A stretch of 64,000 nucleotides of DNA from an uncultured Hoeflea sp. (GTDB lineage: Bacteria; Pseudomonadota; Alphaproteobacteria; Rhizobiales; Rhizobiaceae), in the NCBI RefSeq assembly GCF_947501405.1, contig NZ_CANMVK010000006.1, forward strand, positions 33,667 to 97,666, in the 5' to 3' direction. The notes beneath the pieces are model-generated. The model was not told where the DNA came from, made no database searches, and saw nothing but the letters and a program-made list of their open reading frames with translations. A program made the translations under genes and the position numbers. Positions 9,703-19,306 of the stretch are shown one piece after another (the first letter of the stretch is position 1; each line of letters opens with the position of its first letter).

Positions 9703-11327
9703 GGCATGTCCGTCGTTTGTGTCAGCCCCAGTTGCGCAGCAAGTTCGGCCAGCGCACGGCCGCCGTCGCTGCCGTCGGGAAAGGCCTGACCGGCGCGGCT
9801 GAGCGCCGATGCGGCCGCATCTCTTTCGCCCAGCACCGCATAGGAGCGGACCAGCCTGAGCCACCCTTCGATGTTGTCGGGGTCGTCGGTGAGTTTTGAA
9901 TCGAGCGAGGCCACCATGTTGCGGATCATCGCCATGCGATCCTCGGCGGGCATTTCCGCAGCGGCGGCGATGTCTGCCTGGCTCGGCCCGGCCAGCGCTG
10001 TCTGACCAGAGGCAGCCGGATCCGGAACCGCCGATTGCGGGCTTGCGCCTTCCAAAATGAAGGGCGTCTGGACCGAGGCCGGCGGCGTGGTGGCGGTGTC
10101 TGCGGACGGTTCGGTGGGTGCCACCGGAACTCCGCCCAGCGAGGCGCTTGCCGCAAGCCCGAGATCGGCCGCAAGGCCAATGAGCGCCTGGTTTTTGGCG
10201 CCCCCCGCCGGAAATGCTGCGAAGGCGCGGTCAAGCGCCGCCTGCGCCTTGATGCGGTCGCCGGTCACCGCATGGGAGCGGACCAGCCGCACCCAGCCTT
10301 CAATGTTGTCGGGATTGTCCGCAAGGCGCGATTCCAGGCCATCGATCATCGACTGGATCATTGCCTGACGGTCTTCGGGGCTCATCTCGCGGGCGGCGGC
10401 AATGTCGGCTGCGGACGGATCGCGCGGCGGCGCAGCGCCTGCGCCATCGAGCGGGGTCGCGCCGGCCAGCGGCGCCGTTCCCAAACCGGCAGCGCCGAGG
10501 GCGGCAATCTGGCTCCGGACCGCGCTCAGCCAGGGTGCGCCTTCAGGCGCATTGTCAATCATGGTGTTAAAGGCGGCGCGGGCCTCATCGCGGTTGCCCG
10601 ATTGGGCAAGAGCTACCGCAAGGAAGAACTGTGGCCGAGGGTCCTGAGGGTCCAGTTCGCGCGCCGTCTGAAACGCCAGCCCTGCCTCCTCGGTGACGAT
10701 GCCGCCGGCTGCGGAGTACAGCGCCTCGCCAAGATTGGCCAACCGTTCGGGTGAAGGCCCCAACAGGGCGATCGACTTGCGGAACGCCCCGGCGGCGTCC
10801 TCGAACCGTCCGGTTCGCAGATAGATCGGACCAAGCACCGACCAGCCCCGCCCGTCCTCCGGGTTTTCCGCGAGATGACGCTCGGCGCGGGCGATCAGCA
10901 TGGCGATGTCGGTGTTTTCAGGTTCAGCCTGCAGCCGCGCCGACAATGGCAGTTGCGGCAGGTCCGGCCGCCCCAATTCGAGATAGGCCACAATCGCGGT
11001 CAACGGCATGAAAACGGCCACGGCGATCATCGCCGCCCGGCGCAGCCTGCCTCCGGCCGCGTCTTTCTTTGCGGCTTCTGCGGTTTCGCTCTTGCGCGCG
11101 GCGGCCAGCAGACGGCGGGAAATCTCGGCGCGCGCCACCTCCGCCTGGGCCGGTTCGATCAAACCGCCGGCGAGATCACGGTCAAGCTCGGCCAGTTGAT
11201 CGCGATAGACTTCGATATCGTGGCGCTCGGGCGTGGCGGCCTCGGCGCTCCGCACGCGCGCAACCGGCCTCAGCAACGCCAAGGTCACAATGGCGGTCAG
11301 AACCGCTGCAATTCCCCAAAATAACAT
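9699..11327 (-). CDS. ccmI: Cytochrome c maturation protein CcmI (CycH)
   Basis: Apocytochrome c chaperone of 542 residues. The N-terminal part has a membrane helix (2-20), a cytoplasmic stretch [14 protein letters not shown] typical of CcmI, and a second helix near 100-117. A periplasmic TPR domain covers about 140-270. Then come two copies of an 80-residue unit, one around 300-385 and one around 445-535, both with [28 protein letters not shown] and an AVTGDR/AVLGER helix. This duplication explains the length, which exceeds many CcmI proteins. The ATG follows GAGGCGAC. Confidence 0.93.
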   Translation of the reverse strand: MLFWGIAAVLTAIVTLALLRPVARVRSAEAATPERHDIEVYRDQLAELDRDLAGGLIEPAQAEVARAEISRRLLAAARKSETAEAAKKDAAGGRLRRAAMIAVAVFMPLTAIVAYLELGRPDLPQLPLSARLQAEPENTDIAMLIARAERHLAENPEDGRGWSVLGPIYLRTGRFEDAAGAFRKSIALLGPSPERLANLGEALYSAAGGIVTEEAGLAFQTARELDPQDPRPQFFLAVALAQSGNRDEARAAFNTMIDNAPEGAPWLSAVRSQIAALGAAGLGTAPLAGATPLDGAGAAPPRDPSAADIAAAREMSPEDRQAMIQSMIDGLESRLADNPDNIEGWVRLVRSHAVTGDRIKAQAALDRAFAAFPAGGAKNQALIGLAADLGLAASASLGGVPVAPTEPSADTATTPPASVQTPFILEGASPQSAVPDPAASGQTALAGPSQADIAAAAEMPAEDRMAMIRNMVASLDSKLTDDPDNIEGWLRLVRSYAVLGERDAAASALSRAGQAFPDGSDGGRALAELAAQLGLTQTTDMP

Positions 11328-11463
11328 GTCGCCTCAATATCCGAGCATGGCGCGTTTTCCAACTGCAATCGCCGCGCCTGTTAACAATGGGGCGATTGGT
11401 CGCGTCATTATTGCGCGTTGTTAAAACCGGGCGCCATGATACCGATCAATCGGCGCGCCGGAC

Positions 11464-11925
11464 TTAGCCCAGGGGGGTCCAACTGCCGTCCGGATTGCGG
11501 CAGGCCGCACCCTGGCCGGTCACAGGTGAGCCGCCGACTACGGCGACATGGGTGTATTGGCGGCAGTTCTGCTGGCCGACCTGATAGGGCGTTCCGGCAG
11601 TCACCTCGCCCGATGCGCCGCCAACCGGGCTGGACCAGGCAACTTTCTGACCCAACGGGGTTTTTTCAAGCGCCTGATATTCGGCTTCCAGCGCCCTTAG
11701 CTGTTCGGTGCGGGAGAGCTTGCCGGCAGCATCCCGTGGCAGGATGCCGCCATTGAGCGCATCGAGGATCGCGTCGCTTTCCGCTGGCGCGGTCTCGGTC
11801 TGGGGCGTGACACCTGGCGCGAAGGCCAGCGGCCGCGCTCCATTGGCCACGGCACAGCCGGCAAGCGCCAGCGAGATCGCAGCCACCGCAGCCAGTCTGA
11901 CATTGTTCATTACCCGATGTGCCAT
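11464..11925 (-). CDS. Small surface lipoprotein, RT0821/17-kDa-antigen-like C-terminus
   Basis: Predicted lipoprotein of 153 residues. The signal ends in LALAGC, giving lipidation at about Cys24. The C-terminal part (PYQVGQQNCRQYTHVAV...GAACRNPDGSW) resembles the short domain of RT0821/Lpp0805 and 17-kDa surface proteins, with its Cys pair and NPDGSW. A second ATG 15 bases downstream is possible, but the first has AAGGA and GAGG upstream. It lies between ccmI and feuQ and is probably its own unit. The family assignment rests on recall. Confidence 0.7.
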   Translation of the reverse strand: MAHRVMNNVRLAAVAAISLALAGCAVANGARPLAFAPGVTPQTETAPAESDAILDALNGGILPRDAAGKLSRTEQLRALEAEYQALEKTPLGQKVAWSSPVGGASGEVTAGTPYQVGQQNCRQYTHVAVVGGSPVTGQGAACRNPDGSWTPLG

Positions 11926-12099
11926 GCCGCCTCAGTCCTTGCCGCCTCGCGGCCGTTGGTGCCAGTTCTCATCAACATGGCTTTATTGCCGCGCCGCTGT
12001 GGCAGTATTGTGGCCCGCGGCGGCGGTCACCTGCAACCCTGCCATTGTTGCTTGGCGCGAACACCAAGCGCTGATCGATGTCCGCGCTGCCAGCCTTGC

Positions 12100-13482
12100 T
12101 CAGTGTTCCACCGCCAGCCCCGGCAGGCTCAGCCGCGCCGACAGCCCGCCCGAAGGGGCGCGCGCCAGTTCGAAATCACCCTTATATTCGGATGCGATCT
12201 CCTTGACGATTGAAAGTCCGAGGCCCGTGCCCGGCTTGCTTTCATCCAGCCTGCGCCCGCGCTTGACCGCCTCGGCCATGCCCGCATCGTCCAGTCCCGG
12301 CCCGTCATCATCAATGTCGATCCGGAACATCGGCCGTCCGTCGCTGGCTGCCGGCGCGGGTTTGAGCGTGACGGCCACCTCGTTCCGGGCGAATTTGGCG
12401 GCATTTTCGATCAGGTTGCCCAGCGCCTCTTCCAGATCCTGGGTTTCCATGGCCAGAACCACCTCACGCGGGGCAATTTCCGCGGAAAAAGCGAGATCGC
12501 GGTTGAGTTTGCCCATCACCCGCACCAGCCGATCGATCACCGGCGCAGCTTCCGTGCGCGCCAGCACGCTGCCGCGCTGGGCGGCGATGCGGGCACGGTC
12601 GAGATAGGTCTGAACCTGAGCCTGCATGGTTTCGGCCTGGGCACGCACCAGACCGGCATGGGCAGGCGTCATGTCGCGGGATTCGTTGATCAGCACTGCA
12701 ATCGGGGTTTTGAGCGAATGCGCCAGATTGCCCACTTGCATGCGCGCCCGTTCGACCACCCGGTGATTGGCGCCGATCAGCGCGTTGATCTCACCAGCCA
12801 GAGGCGCGATTTCGCGCGGGAAATCACCGTCGAGCCGGTCGGCCTCACCGGCGCGAATACGGCCCAGCGCCTGGCGGGCCTGGTCGAGCGGGCGCAGGCC
12901 ATAAAGGATCGCCACGGCGTTGACCACCAGACTGCCGATGCCGAAAATCACCAGCGCCAGATAGAGGTTTCCTGAAAAATCGGCGATCTCGGCGTCAAGC
13001 ACCTGACGATTGCCGGCCACGCGAAATCTGGCAGCACGGCCGTCGGCATCGAGGTCCACTTCGGTTTCGGCCACCACCAGCAGGTTGCCGGCTGGATCCA
13101 TCGCCGGATAATAGCGCAGATAGCGGGCGTCAAAAGGTACGGCCTGCTGCGATGGGGCCGGCAGCGCCGCGTCGCCGATCGAGACTGAACCCAGCCGCGG
13201 CCCCTCGGTTCCGGCCAGCGGTTCGACCAGCCAGATCCAGCCACTTCCGGGTTGATCAAATACCAGGTCACCCAGTTGCGGCGCGCCGGTCAGGCGGCCG
13301 GAGGCGTCGATCGACACCGCATTGATGACGCTGTTGAGCTGGGCGCGCAATAGATCGGCGAACGCGCGTTCGCTGTTGGCGCGGTAAAGTTGGGAAATCA
13401 CGATGGCGATGGCAACAAGCGCGATCACCGCCCAGATGGAAGCCAGCATCAGCACCCGGGCTGTCAGCGACGCCCGTTTCAT
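12100..13482 (-). CDS. feuQ: FeuQ-like sensor histidine kinase
   Basis: Membrane histidine kinase of 460 residues. It has an N-terminal helix (about 10-30), a periplasmic domain (about 32-170), a second helix (about 173-195), a HAMP-like linker and the box GNLAHSLKTPIAVL with His255. The catalytic domain has NLIENAAKFARN, DDDGPGL and GTGLGLSIV. The His box with Ser after His marks the PhoQ/FeuQ type. It overlaps its regulator gene by four bases. In Sinorhizobium, FeuPQ controls export of cyclic beta-glucans and stands beside cycHJKL, matching this layout. The symbol rests on synteny and domain type. Confidence 0.85.
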   Translation of the reverse strand: MKRASLTARVLMLASIWAVIALVAIAIVISQLYRANSERAFADLLRAQLNSVINAVSIDASGRLTGAPQLGDLVFDQPGSGWIWLVEPLAGTEGPRLGSVSIGDAALPAPSQQAVPFDARYLRYYPAMDPAGNLLVVAETEVDLDADGRAARFRVAGNRQVLDAEIADFSGNLYLALVIFGIGSLVVNAVAILYGLRPLDQARQALGRIRAGEADRLDGDFPREIAPLAGEINALIGANHRVVERARMQVGNLAHSLKTPIAVLINESRDMTPAHAGLVRAQAETMQAQVQTYLDRARIAAQRGSVLARTEAAPVIDRLVRVMGKLNRDLAFSAEIAPREVVLAMETQDLEEALGNLIENAAKFARNEVAVTLKPAPAASDGRPMFRIDIDDDGPGLDDAGMAEAVKRGRRLDESKPGTGLGLSIVKEIASEYKGDFELARAPSGGLSARLSLPGLAVEH

Positions 13483-14165
13483 CCGGCTTTATCCGCTCCG
13501 CCGCCGCCGGGCGCCGTCAACCGGTAGCCGAGGCCCCGCACGGTCTCGATCAGATCAGCGCCGATCTTCTTGCGCAGACGGCCGACAAAGACTTCGATGG
13601 TGTTGGAATCGCGATCGAAATCCTGATCATACATGTGCTCGACCAGTTCGGTGCGCGACACCACCTGGTCGACGTGATGCATCAGATAGGACAAAAGCCG
13701 GAATTCGTGGCTGGTCAATTTCAGCGTCACGCCGTCGACGCTCGCCTTGGAGGATTTGGTATCGAGCCGCACCGGCCCGCAGACGATTTCGGATGACGCA
13801 TGACCGGAAGCGCGGCGGATCAACGCCCGGATGCGCGCCAGCACTTCCTCGACATGGAATGGCTTGGTGACGTAATCATCGGCGCCCGCATCGATGCCCG
13901 CCACCTTGTCGCTCCAGCGGTCGCGCGCCGTCAGAATGAGCACCGGCATGATGCGGCTCTCGGCGCGCCATTTTTCGAGCACCGTCACGCCGTCCATCTC
14001 CGGCAGGCCGATATCGAGGATCACCGCATCATAAGGCTCGGTGTCGCCCAGAAAATGCCCCTCCTCGCCATCATAGGCGCGATCAACCACATAGGCCTGT
14101 TCCTCCAGCGCCTCGGCAAGCTGACGATTGAGATCCTTGTCATCTTCGACGATAAGTATTCGCAC
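13479..14165 (-). CDS. feuP: FeuP-like OmpR-family response regulator
   Basis: Response regulator of 228 residues with acidic pair in ILIVEDD, phosphoacceptor Asp51 (VILDIGLPEMDG), Lys in VTKPFHVEE and a winged-helix output domain (SHEFRLLSYLMHH, then TIEVFVGRLRKKI). The start is GTG with GGGAGCGG ahead. It forms an operon with the FeuQ-like kinase through an ATGA-type overlap. PhoP/FeuP-class regulators of this order control envelope and glucan-export genes; the target here is inferred. Confidence 0.87.
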   Translation of the reverse strand: MRILIVEDDKDLNRQLAEALEEQAYVVDRAYDGEEGHFLGDTEPYDAVILDIGLPEMDGVTVLEKWRAESRIMPVLILTARDRWSDKVAGIDAGADDYVTKPFHVEEVLARIRALIRRASGHASSEIVCGPVRLDTKSSKASVDGVTLKLTSHEFRLLSYLMHHVDQVVSRTELVEHMYDQDFDRDSNTIEVFVGRLRKKIGADLIETVRGLGYRLTAPGGGGADKAG

Positions 14166-14342
14166 CTGATCCGCTCCCGCTGTCTGACGCCCGGCGCCTC
14201 GAAGATACCGCGCCGATTCGTGCGCGCTTTCCTTATATCGTGTTCCCGGCGTCCTGCGTTACCGTCTGCGCGCAGCCATCACCTGATTTGGCTGCCAACC
14301 GGGCGCGGCCTGCGATCCGGCAACGATCTGGCGGCGCGGTCC

Positions 14343-14621
14343 TCATTGGGGAACGGAGATGGTCACTTTCTTTGGCCGCTCGGAACCAGTTCCCGGAACC
14401 AGCACGGTGATAACGCACACCGCCTGGCCACCCTGGCTCTGGGCGGAAGCGGACAGCAATTGCCCGCCGGTCTGGCTGACCACCTGCGCCGCAGCACCTG
14501 AACAATCGACAGCGACACGGCGGATTTCCGCTTCACCGGCGCCCGGCACCTGAAGGGCCGGCATCGGTGTCATCGCGGTTTGAACGGCGATCAGTCCGGC
14601 TGTGAGGATGGTGGCAGTCAT
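14343..14621 (-). CDS. Small exported protein, candidate FeuN-type inhibitor of FeuPQ
   Basis: Protein of 92 residues with a short hydrophobic N-terminus (about 1-16) suggesting export, followed by a small domain with two Cys (VDCSGAA and AVCVITVLV). No enzyme motif is visible. It is transcribed toward feuP, 177 bp upstream of it. In Sinorhizobium meliloti a small periplasmic protein, FeuN, is encoded just upstream of feuP and restrains FeuQ. Size, export signal and position agree, but I cannot compare sequences here. If right, losing it would overactivate FeuPQ. Confidence 0.6.
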   Translation of the reverse strand: MTATILTAGLIAVQTAMTPMPALQVPGAGEAEIRRVAVDCSGAAAQVVSQTGGQLLSASAQSQGGQAVCVITVLVPGTGSERPKKVTISVPQ

Positions 14622-14634
14622 GAGGAACCCTGAA

Positions 14635-14686
14635 GCGGTTTGTATTTCATTGTGACAGGATTGATACAGGATCCTGTCTGAACCGC
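14635..14686. repeat. Nested inverted repeats at the 3' end of the GTA cluster
   Basis: Inner arms GACAGGAT and ATCCTGTC are separated by nine bases. They are enclosed by outer arms GCGGTT and AACCGC. The structure lies between the last GTA gene and the FeuN candidate. It may stop GTA transcripts from running into feuN-feuPQ, or act as an operator for feuN. No T-run follows on either strand. Confidence 0.5.
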
Positions 14687-14736
14687 AAATGAATGGGAAG
14701 CCCCGAAAAGCACCCTCCCCGCATCCTGGCAGAGCG

Positions 14737-14943
14737 TCACCTGATCCGGGCCCTGGCCGTGATCCGGCCGTAGAGCGCCATCAGGCCGCCCAGTGCCGCG
14801 CCCAGCGATGTCAGCAGTTCGGTGAGCGATGCGCGGTCGCCATCGGCCAGTTCAAGGCCTGTCAGCCCCAATACGGCCGAAAACAGCGTGACCGCTGCGC
14901 CCCAAAGGGTCTTGGATTGCCACCAGGGCTTTTCGATGTTCAT
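14737..14943 (-). CDS. Holin-like small membrane protein at the end of the GTA cluster
   Basis: Protein of 68 residues starting MNIEKPWWQSKTLWGA. It has two predicted membrane helices (about 12-32 and 44-60) around a short acidic turn, then a basic tail RITARARIR. Length, charge pattern and position after the tail gene fit a phage holin or holin-like lysis protein. In Rhodobacter the GTA lysis genes are elsewhere, so this would be a local arrangement. An ATG 31 bp after the gp15 stop, with AAGGACC upstream, supports translation. Confidence 0.6.
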   Translation of the reverse strand: MNIEKPWWQSKTLWGAAVTLFSAVLGLTGLELADGDRASLTELLTSLGAALGGLMALYGRITARARIR

Positions 14944-14973
14944 GAACTTGGTCCTTTCATCACAGGTGAGAAA

Positions 14974-17900
14974 TCAGGGCATCAGTGTTGCGGTGCGCGC
15001 CACGCCCCAGGGCACGCGCTTGCCGGCTTGCGCCACCCGCAGGGTCAGTGCCGATTGCGGCGCGCCGAAATCTGCGAGCTCGTAGGCGTCCGGGTAGAGC
15101 CATTCAGGGGCATCGACCTCGATGCTGCGGATGGCGGTGCCGGCATTGAGGATCTCGGCGCGGTAACGCTCGAACCCCTCATCATTGGCGATCTCTGCCG
15201 CAGTCCAGCTGTCGGCCGGCAGCCGCCCGCGGCGGGTCCAGCCAAACATCACGCCGCCGGCCTGGCGGCGGGCGCGCAGATGCACCGGCGACAGCGGAGT
15301 GAGTGCGCGTTCGCCACCAGCGAAGATCTGAGGTTGCGTACCGCCAGAGGGCAGGCCTGCAGCCTCGGCGATCCAGTTGAGAGCGCGTCCGGCCTCGTCC
15401 AGCGACAGGCCGAGCGGCCGCACCCCGTTGTCGAGCGCAACAAATGAAGCCCCCGCGCTGGCGCCCGCGCGCATCGCGTCATCGGTGCCCGCCTGTCCAC
15501 GCAACAGCCCGGAAAGCCGCCAGCGTCGGCTGGCGATCTCTTCGGCCGTTTCGAACTGCAAGACTTCCCAGACGCCAATGTCGGAGCGGACCACCGCCAC
15601 ATTGGCTCCGTTCAACAGCGCCAGCCGGCTCACCGACGCCATCTCGCCAAAGCCCAAATCGACTTCGACGCCCGGACCCCGGTCGACGCGAGCCTCCCAG
15701 CCTCCAGGCGGCAGCGGCGTGACCAGCGATCCGATCCGCGCCGGCGCTTCCAGGGTCACGCGCGGCGCATAGCCCTCGGCCTCGACCGAACTCGACAGCA
15801 CAATCTGCCGCCAGGGGACCGCCAGACCGGCGGCTCGCGCCCAGGCGGTCTCGTCACCGCCCCGGATCACCGGCAGGTCGGCATAGAGGATTGCCGGTGC
15901 GAACGCCGCGCTGGCGTCGCCGCCACTTGGCGGAATCAGCGTTTCGCGGGTGGATCCGGCCGCGGCGCCTGAATGGGACACCGCCTCGATGCGGCGCATG
16001 TCGCCATCCTCAATGCGGTTGATCCGGAACACGTCCGACGGCGCGTCTTCAAGATCAAGCCTCACCGTATCACCGGGCTGCAACGATGCGGCCTGCGGCG
16101 GCATCGAGAAGGTCAACCGCCGGCGCTGCAGCCGGTGATCGCGCAGCCAGCGGTCGGCGGCGGCGCGGGCTTGTCCAGGCTCCAGCGCCAGGCTGAGCGG
16201 CATGTCGTGCTGGCGCAACGCCTCGCCTTCCAGCCGTCGCGAGCGGGCGGAAGCCGCGGCGTGATCATTGAGCGGATCGGCGAACAGAATGACCGCCTCG
16301 TTGGAAAACTCGCCGATTTCGCCGCGAACCTCTTCATGACGCGCGGCGTTTTCGGGCTCGGCGATGACATCGACAATGGCGGGTGCCGCGGCCGCCGTCA
16401 GCCGCGAGACGAACTCCAGGCCGCGCGACCCTTCGCGCACATCGATGGCGAAGGCCTCGAGAAGCGGTTCGAGCACCGCGCGGGGCGACAACGGGCTGGT
16501 GATCACATGACCTCCGGCGGTGCCATCGACCCGGCTGACGTCGAAATCAAAGAACTCCGCGTCTGTGAGCACAGCAGCAATCAGCTCGGCCAGCGTCAGC
16601 CCGCCCAGGCGGCCATTGAGCCAGTGGCCGGTGCGCCAGTTGTCGCCATCCGACCAGACATCGCTCGACAAAGGAAACGCCGGAAACGGCCGTGCATCCC
16701 AGCTCCACAGGTGAATGTGGTCGGTCACCACCATGCCATCGGCGTTGGCCGGTCCGCTCCAGTGCTGGAGATGGGCGGCGAGAAAGGCGCGCTGGGCGAA
16801 ATCGTCACGATTGCCGTTCGAGTACCAGGGCAGCGCGCTTTCAGATGATTTCGGATCGGGAAACAGATTGGGTTGATTGGCGCCCTTGTCCACCGCCGGG
16901 CATCCGAGTTCTGTAAACCAGAACGGTTTCGAGCCGGGAACCCACGCACTCGGCGTTAAAGCCTCGACGCCGCCGACGCGGTCGAAATGCTGGTTTTGCC
17001 ACCAGCCGCGCAGGTCCTTGATGCGGTAGATCCAGTGCTTTCCCGCCAACCCGTCGGTGATCGGCAGTCGTGCGCGCGCATCCCGCCCGGCTTTGTCGGC
17101 GTAATACCAGTCAAAGCCTTCGCCACCCTCAATCGCGGCGGTCAGCGCGGTCACATCATTGGCGTAGCGGGCGCCGTCGGGGTTGCCCTCGCGCAGATCT
17201 TCGTCGCGCCAGTCCGACAGCGGCATGTAATTGTCGATGCCGATGGCGCCAATGGCCGGATGCGCCCACAGACTGTCGAGGTGAAACAGCACATCGCCCG
17301 AACCATCGTCGGGTCGGTAGCTTGCATATTCGCTCCAGTCGGCGGCGTAGGTCAGCGTCGTGCCCGGCCCCAGCATGGTTTTGACGTCGGCGGCGATTGC
17401 CGCAAGTTCATCGACAAAGGGAAAGCTGCCGGTGTGGTCGCGAAGCCGCGTCAGGCCAATCATCTCTGAGCCGATGACGAAGGCGTCGACCCCGCCTGCC
17501 GCAACCGCCAGTGCGGCATGATGCAATACGAAACGGCGATAGCCGTCATCGCCACCCAGCCAGGTAACGCCGCCGCCGGCAACGATGACGTCGGACACGG
17601 CTGTGGTTCCGCACAATGCCGAGATTTCGCTTCGCATTGCGGCGGTCTTGTCGGGCGTGCCCGGCAGACCGGGGGCCGGCGCTGCCGTCACCCGGCCGCG
17701 CCAGGGATAGACCGGTTGGCTGGCGGCCCCATCGGGCGCGGGCAAGCTGTTTCCGGGCGCGATGTCCATCAGCACAAACGGATAGAGCACCACCTTGAGC
17801 CCGCGCGCCTTGAGATCGATGATCGCCTCGATCAACGCGCTGTCATCGGGAGTCCCGCCATAGGCCGGGCCGCCATCCTTCCGGCTGATCTGGTGGGCGG

Positions 17901-18822
17901 TGCTGCGGGAATAACCGCCGACCTTCCAGGGCCGGGTCTCGCCCTCACGGAACGGCACCTCGACGCCCGGACGGAACCGGCAATGGCTGGTGCGCAGATC
18001 GTCGCCGAACCAGGACGAGACCAGGGCCACCGATTTCAGGTTCGGGCACACGGCCTGCAATTCATTGATGGATTGGGTCCAGTCGGTGGATGCCAGACGC
18101 ATGTTTCGGTTGATCAGCCGCTCCGATCCGATGCCCAGCGCTTCGCGCACCTGGGTGGTGGCATAGCCGTGCTCGGTCGCCCCCGGGATCAGCGCCACCG
18201 CCTTGATCGCAGTCTCAAGCCCGCCGACGGGCCGGACCACCTCGAACTGCAGGGTGGGAATGCGGTTGCCGAATTCATCGAGCGGCAGCCGCTCGAACAC
18301 CACATAGGCAAGTCCGCGCCAGGCCGGCGCACGGCCAACGCCCTGCTTGGCCTCAATCAGCGGGTCGGGCAATTGCGTCGCCGTGCCGTGGTAGATCCGC
18401 ATGTCCAGCGTTTGAAGGTCGAGTTCGCGGCCATCGGCCCAGACCCTGCGCACCGACGCGATCGGGCCTTCACAAAGCCCAAGCGCGAAATTGGCGTGGT
18501 TGGAATAGCTCACGGTGGTCTGGCTGCGCCCCTTGCCGCCCTGGCGCTGCTGGGTCACGGTTTCCTCGAACCGTGTCGCCCAGATCAGCGCGCCGGCGAT
18601 GCGCATGGTGCCGTGAACCCTGAGAATCGGCGATCCCTCGTCGGCGGAGGGGATCCGGGCACCGCTGAGGCCGCGGCCATGAACGGTCTTGGAGGGATTG
18701 AGCAGGCTGGAGTCGAGCATGCCGCCCACGGTGGCGCCGATCGCCGATCCGATCGCGGTGCCGACGGGCCCGAACAACCCGCCCACGGCGGCGCCGGCCA
18801 CTTGCAGCAAAAGTGTCGCCAT
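14974..18822 (-). CDS. GTA tail/host-specificity protein gp15 (TIM-barrel megatron)
   Basis: Large baseplate/tail-tip protein of 1282 residues, the last structural gene of Rhodobacter-type GTAs. It begins with glycine-rich helices (LLQVAGAAVGGLFGPVGTAI). A middle glycoside-hydrolase-like TIM barrel includes DGAASQPVYPWRGR, a long stretch with YAADWSEY and FWFTELGCPAVDKG. Phage tail-tip domains follow. It would sit at the distal end of the tail and contact the recipient cell. It follows the gp14 peptidase by 13 bp. Confidence 0.93.
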   Translation of the reverse strand: MATLLLQVAGAAVGGLFGPVGTAIGSAIGATVGGMLDSSLLNPSKTVHGRGLSGARIPSADEGSPILRVHGTMRIAGALIWATRFEETVTQQRQGGKGRSQTTVSYSNHANFALGLCEGPIASVRRVWADGRELDLQTLDMRIYHGTATQLPDPLIEAKQGVGRAPAWRGLAYVVFERLPLDEFGNRIPTLQFEVVRPVGGLETAIKAVALIPGATEHGYATTQVREALGIGSERLINRNMRLASTDWTQSINELQAVCPNLKSVALVSSWFGDDLRTSHCRFRPGVEVPFREGETRPWKVGGYSRSTAHQISRKDGGPAYGGTPDDSALIEAIIDLKARGLKVVLYPFVLMDIAPGNSLPAPDGAASQPVYPWRGRVTAAPAPGLPGTPDKTAAMRSEISALCGTTAVSDVIVAGGGVTWLGGDDGYRRFVLHHAALAVAAGGVDAFVIGSEMIGLTRLRDHTGSFPFVDELAAIAADVKTMLGPGTTLTYAADWSEYASYRPDDGSGDVLFHLDSLWAHPAIGAIGIDNYMPLSDWRDEDLREGNPDGARYANDVTALTAAIEGGEGFDWYYADKAGRDARARLPITDGLAGKHWIYRIKDLRGWWQNQHFDRVGGVEALTPSAWVPGSKPFWFTELGCPAVDKGANQPNLFPDPKSSESALPWYSNGNRDDFAQRAFLAAHLQHWSGPANADGMVVTDHIHLWSWDARPFPAFPLSSDVWSDGDNWRTGHWLNGRLGGLTLAELIAAVLTDAEFFDFDVSRVDGTAGGHVITSPLSPRAVLEPLLEAFAIDVREGSRGLEFVSRLTAAAAPAIVDVIAEPENAARHEEVRGEIGEFSNEAVILFADPLNDHAAASARSRRLEGEALRQHDMPLSLALEPGQARAAADRWLRDHRLQRRRLTFSMPPQAASLQPGDTVRLDLEDAPSDVFRINRIEDGDMRRIEAVSHSGAAAGSTRETLIPPSGGDASAAFAPAILYADLPVIRGGDETAWARAAGLAVPWRQIVLSSSVEAEGYAPRVTLEAPARIGSLVTPLPPGGWEARVDRGPGVEVDLGFGEMASVSRLALLNGANVAVVRSDIGVWEVLQFETAEEIASRRWRLSGLLRGQAGTDDAMRAGASAGASFVALDNGVRPLGLSLDEAGRALNWIAEAAGLPSGGTQPQIFAGGERALTPLSPVHLRARRQAGGVMFGWTRRGRLPADSWTAAEIANDEGFERYRAEILNAGTAIRSIEVDAPEWLYPDAYELADFGAPQSALTLRVAQAGKRVPWGVARTATLMP

Positions 18823-18835
18823 CTCTAAATCTCAC

Positions 18836-19306
18836 TCATTTCGAGGTTTTGCGGCCGACGGAAATCCGGTGCACAGCCGCAATCCGCCGCCGCCAGGAGG
18901 GCACCAGCGCGCTTTCGATCACACCCGCTTGCTCATAGGCGTGGATAAAGTGCTGCGGCCCGGAAAGAATGCCCGCATGTTTGGCGGCCACGCCGTCGCG
19001 CCAGCGAAACAGCACGATGTCGCCGGGCCGGGCTGCGGCCAGGGAGATGGCAGCGCCGCAATGACGGCGGGCGGCAAGAATAAGCCGGTCGGCGCCTGCC
19101 CGCTCCGCCCAGTCGGGCTGGTAGGGTCCGGGCTCTTCGGTCACCAGTCCGGTGATTTCAGCATAGACCCCACGCACCAGGCCCAGGCAGTCACACCCTA
19201 CGCCCTTCAGCGATGCCTGATGCCGGTAGGGCGTGCCGACCCAGGCGCGCGCGGCTTCTACAATGCGTGCGCCAAGGTCTTCGTCGTCGATCATCCCGCC
19301 GCTCAT
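18836..19306 (-). CDS. GTA NlpC/P60 cell-wall peptidase gp14
   Basis: Peptidoglycan hydrolase of 156 residues used to pierce the recipient cell wall. The NlpC/P60 nucleophile Cys is in GVGCDCLGLVRGVY, and the catalytic His is probably in GVAAKHAGILSG. Its ATG overlaps the gp13 stop by four bases, so the tail genes are translated as a chain. Length matches the family. Confidence 0.92.
   Translation of the reverse strand: MSGGMIDDEDLGARIVEAARAWVGTPYRHQASLKGVGCDCLGLVRGVYAEITGLVTEEPGPYQPDWAERAGADRLILAARRHCGAAISLAAARPGDIVLFRWRDGVAAKHAGILSGPQHFIHAYEQAGVIESALVPSWRRRIAAVHRISVGRKTSK

Noticed and set aside
11381..11424. Spaced TTAACAA/TTGTTAA repeat before ccmI as a CtrA or other operator
   Set aside because: Arms are only 7 bp with 30 bp between; spacing does not fit CtrA or a simple dimer site.
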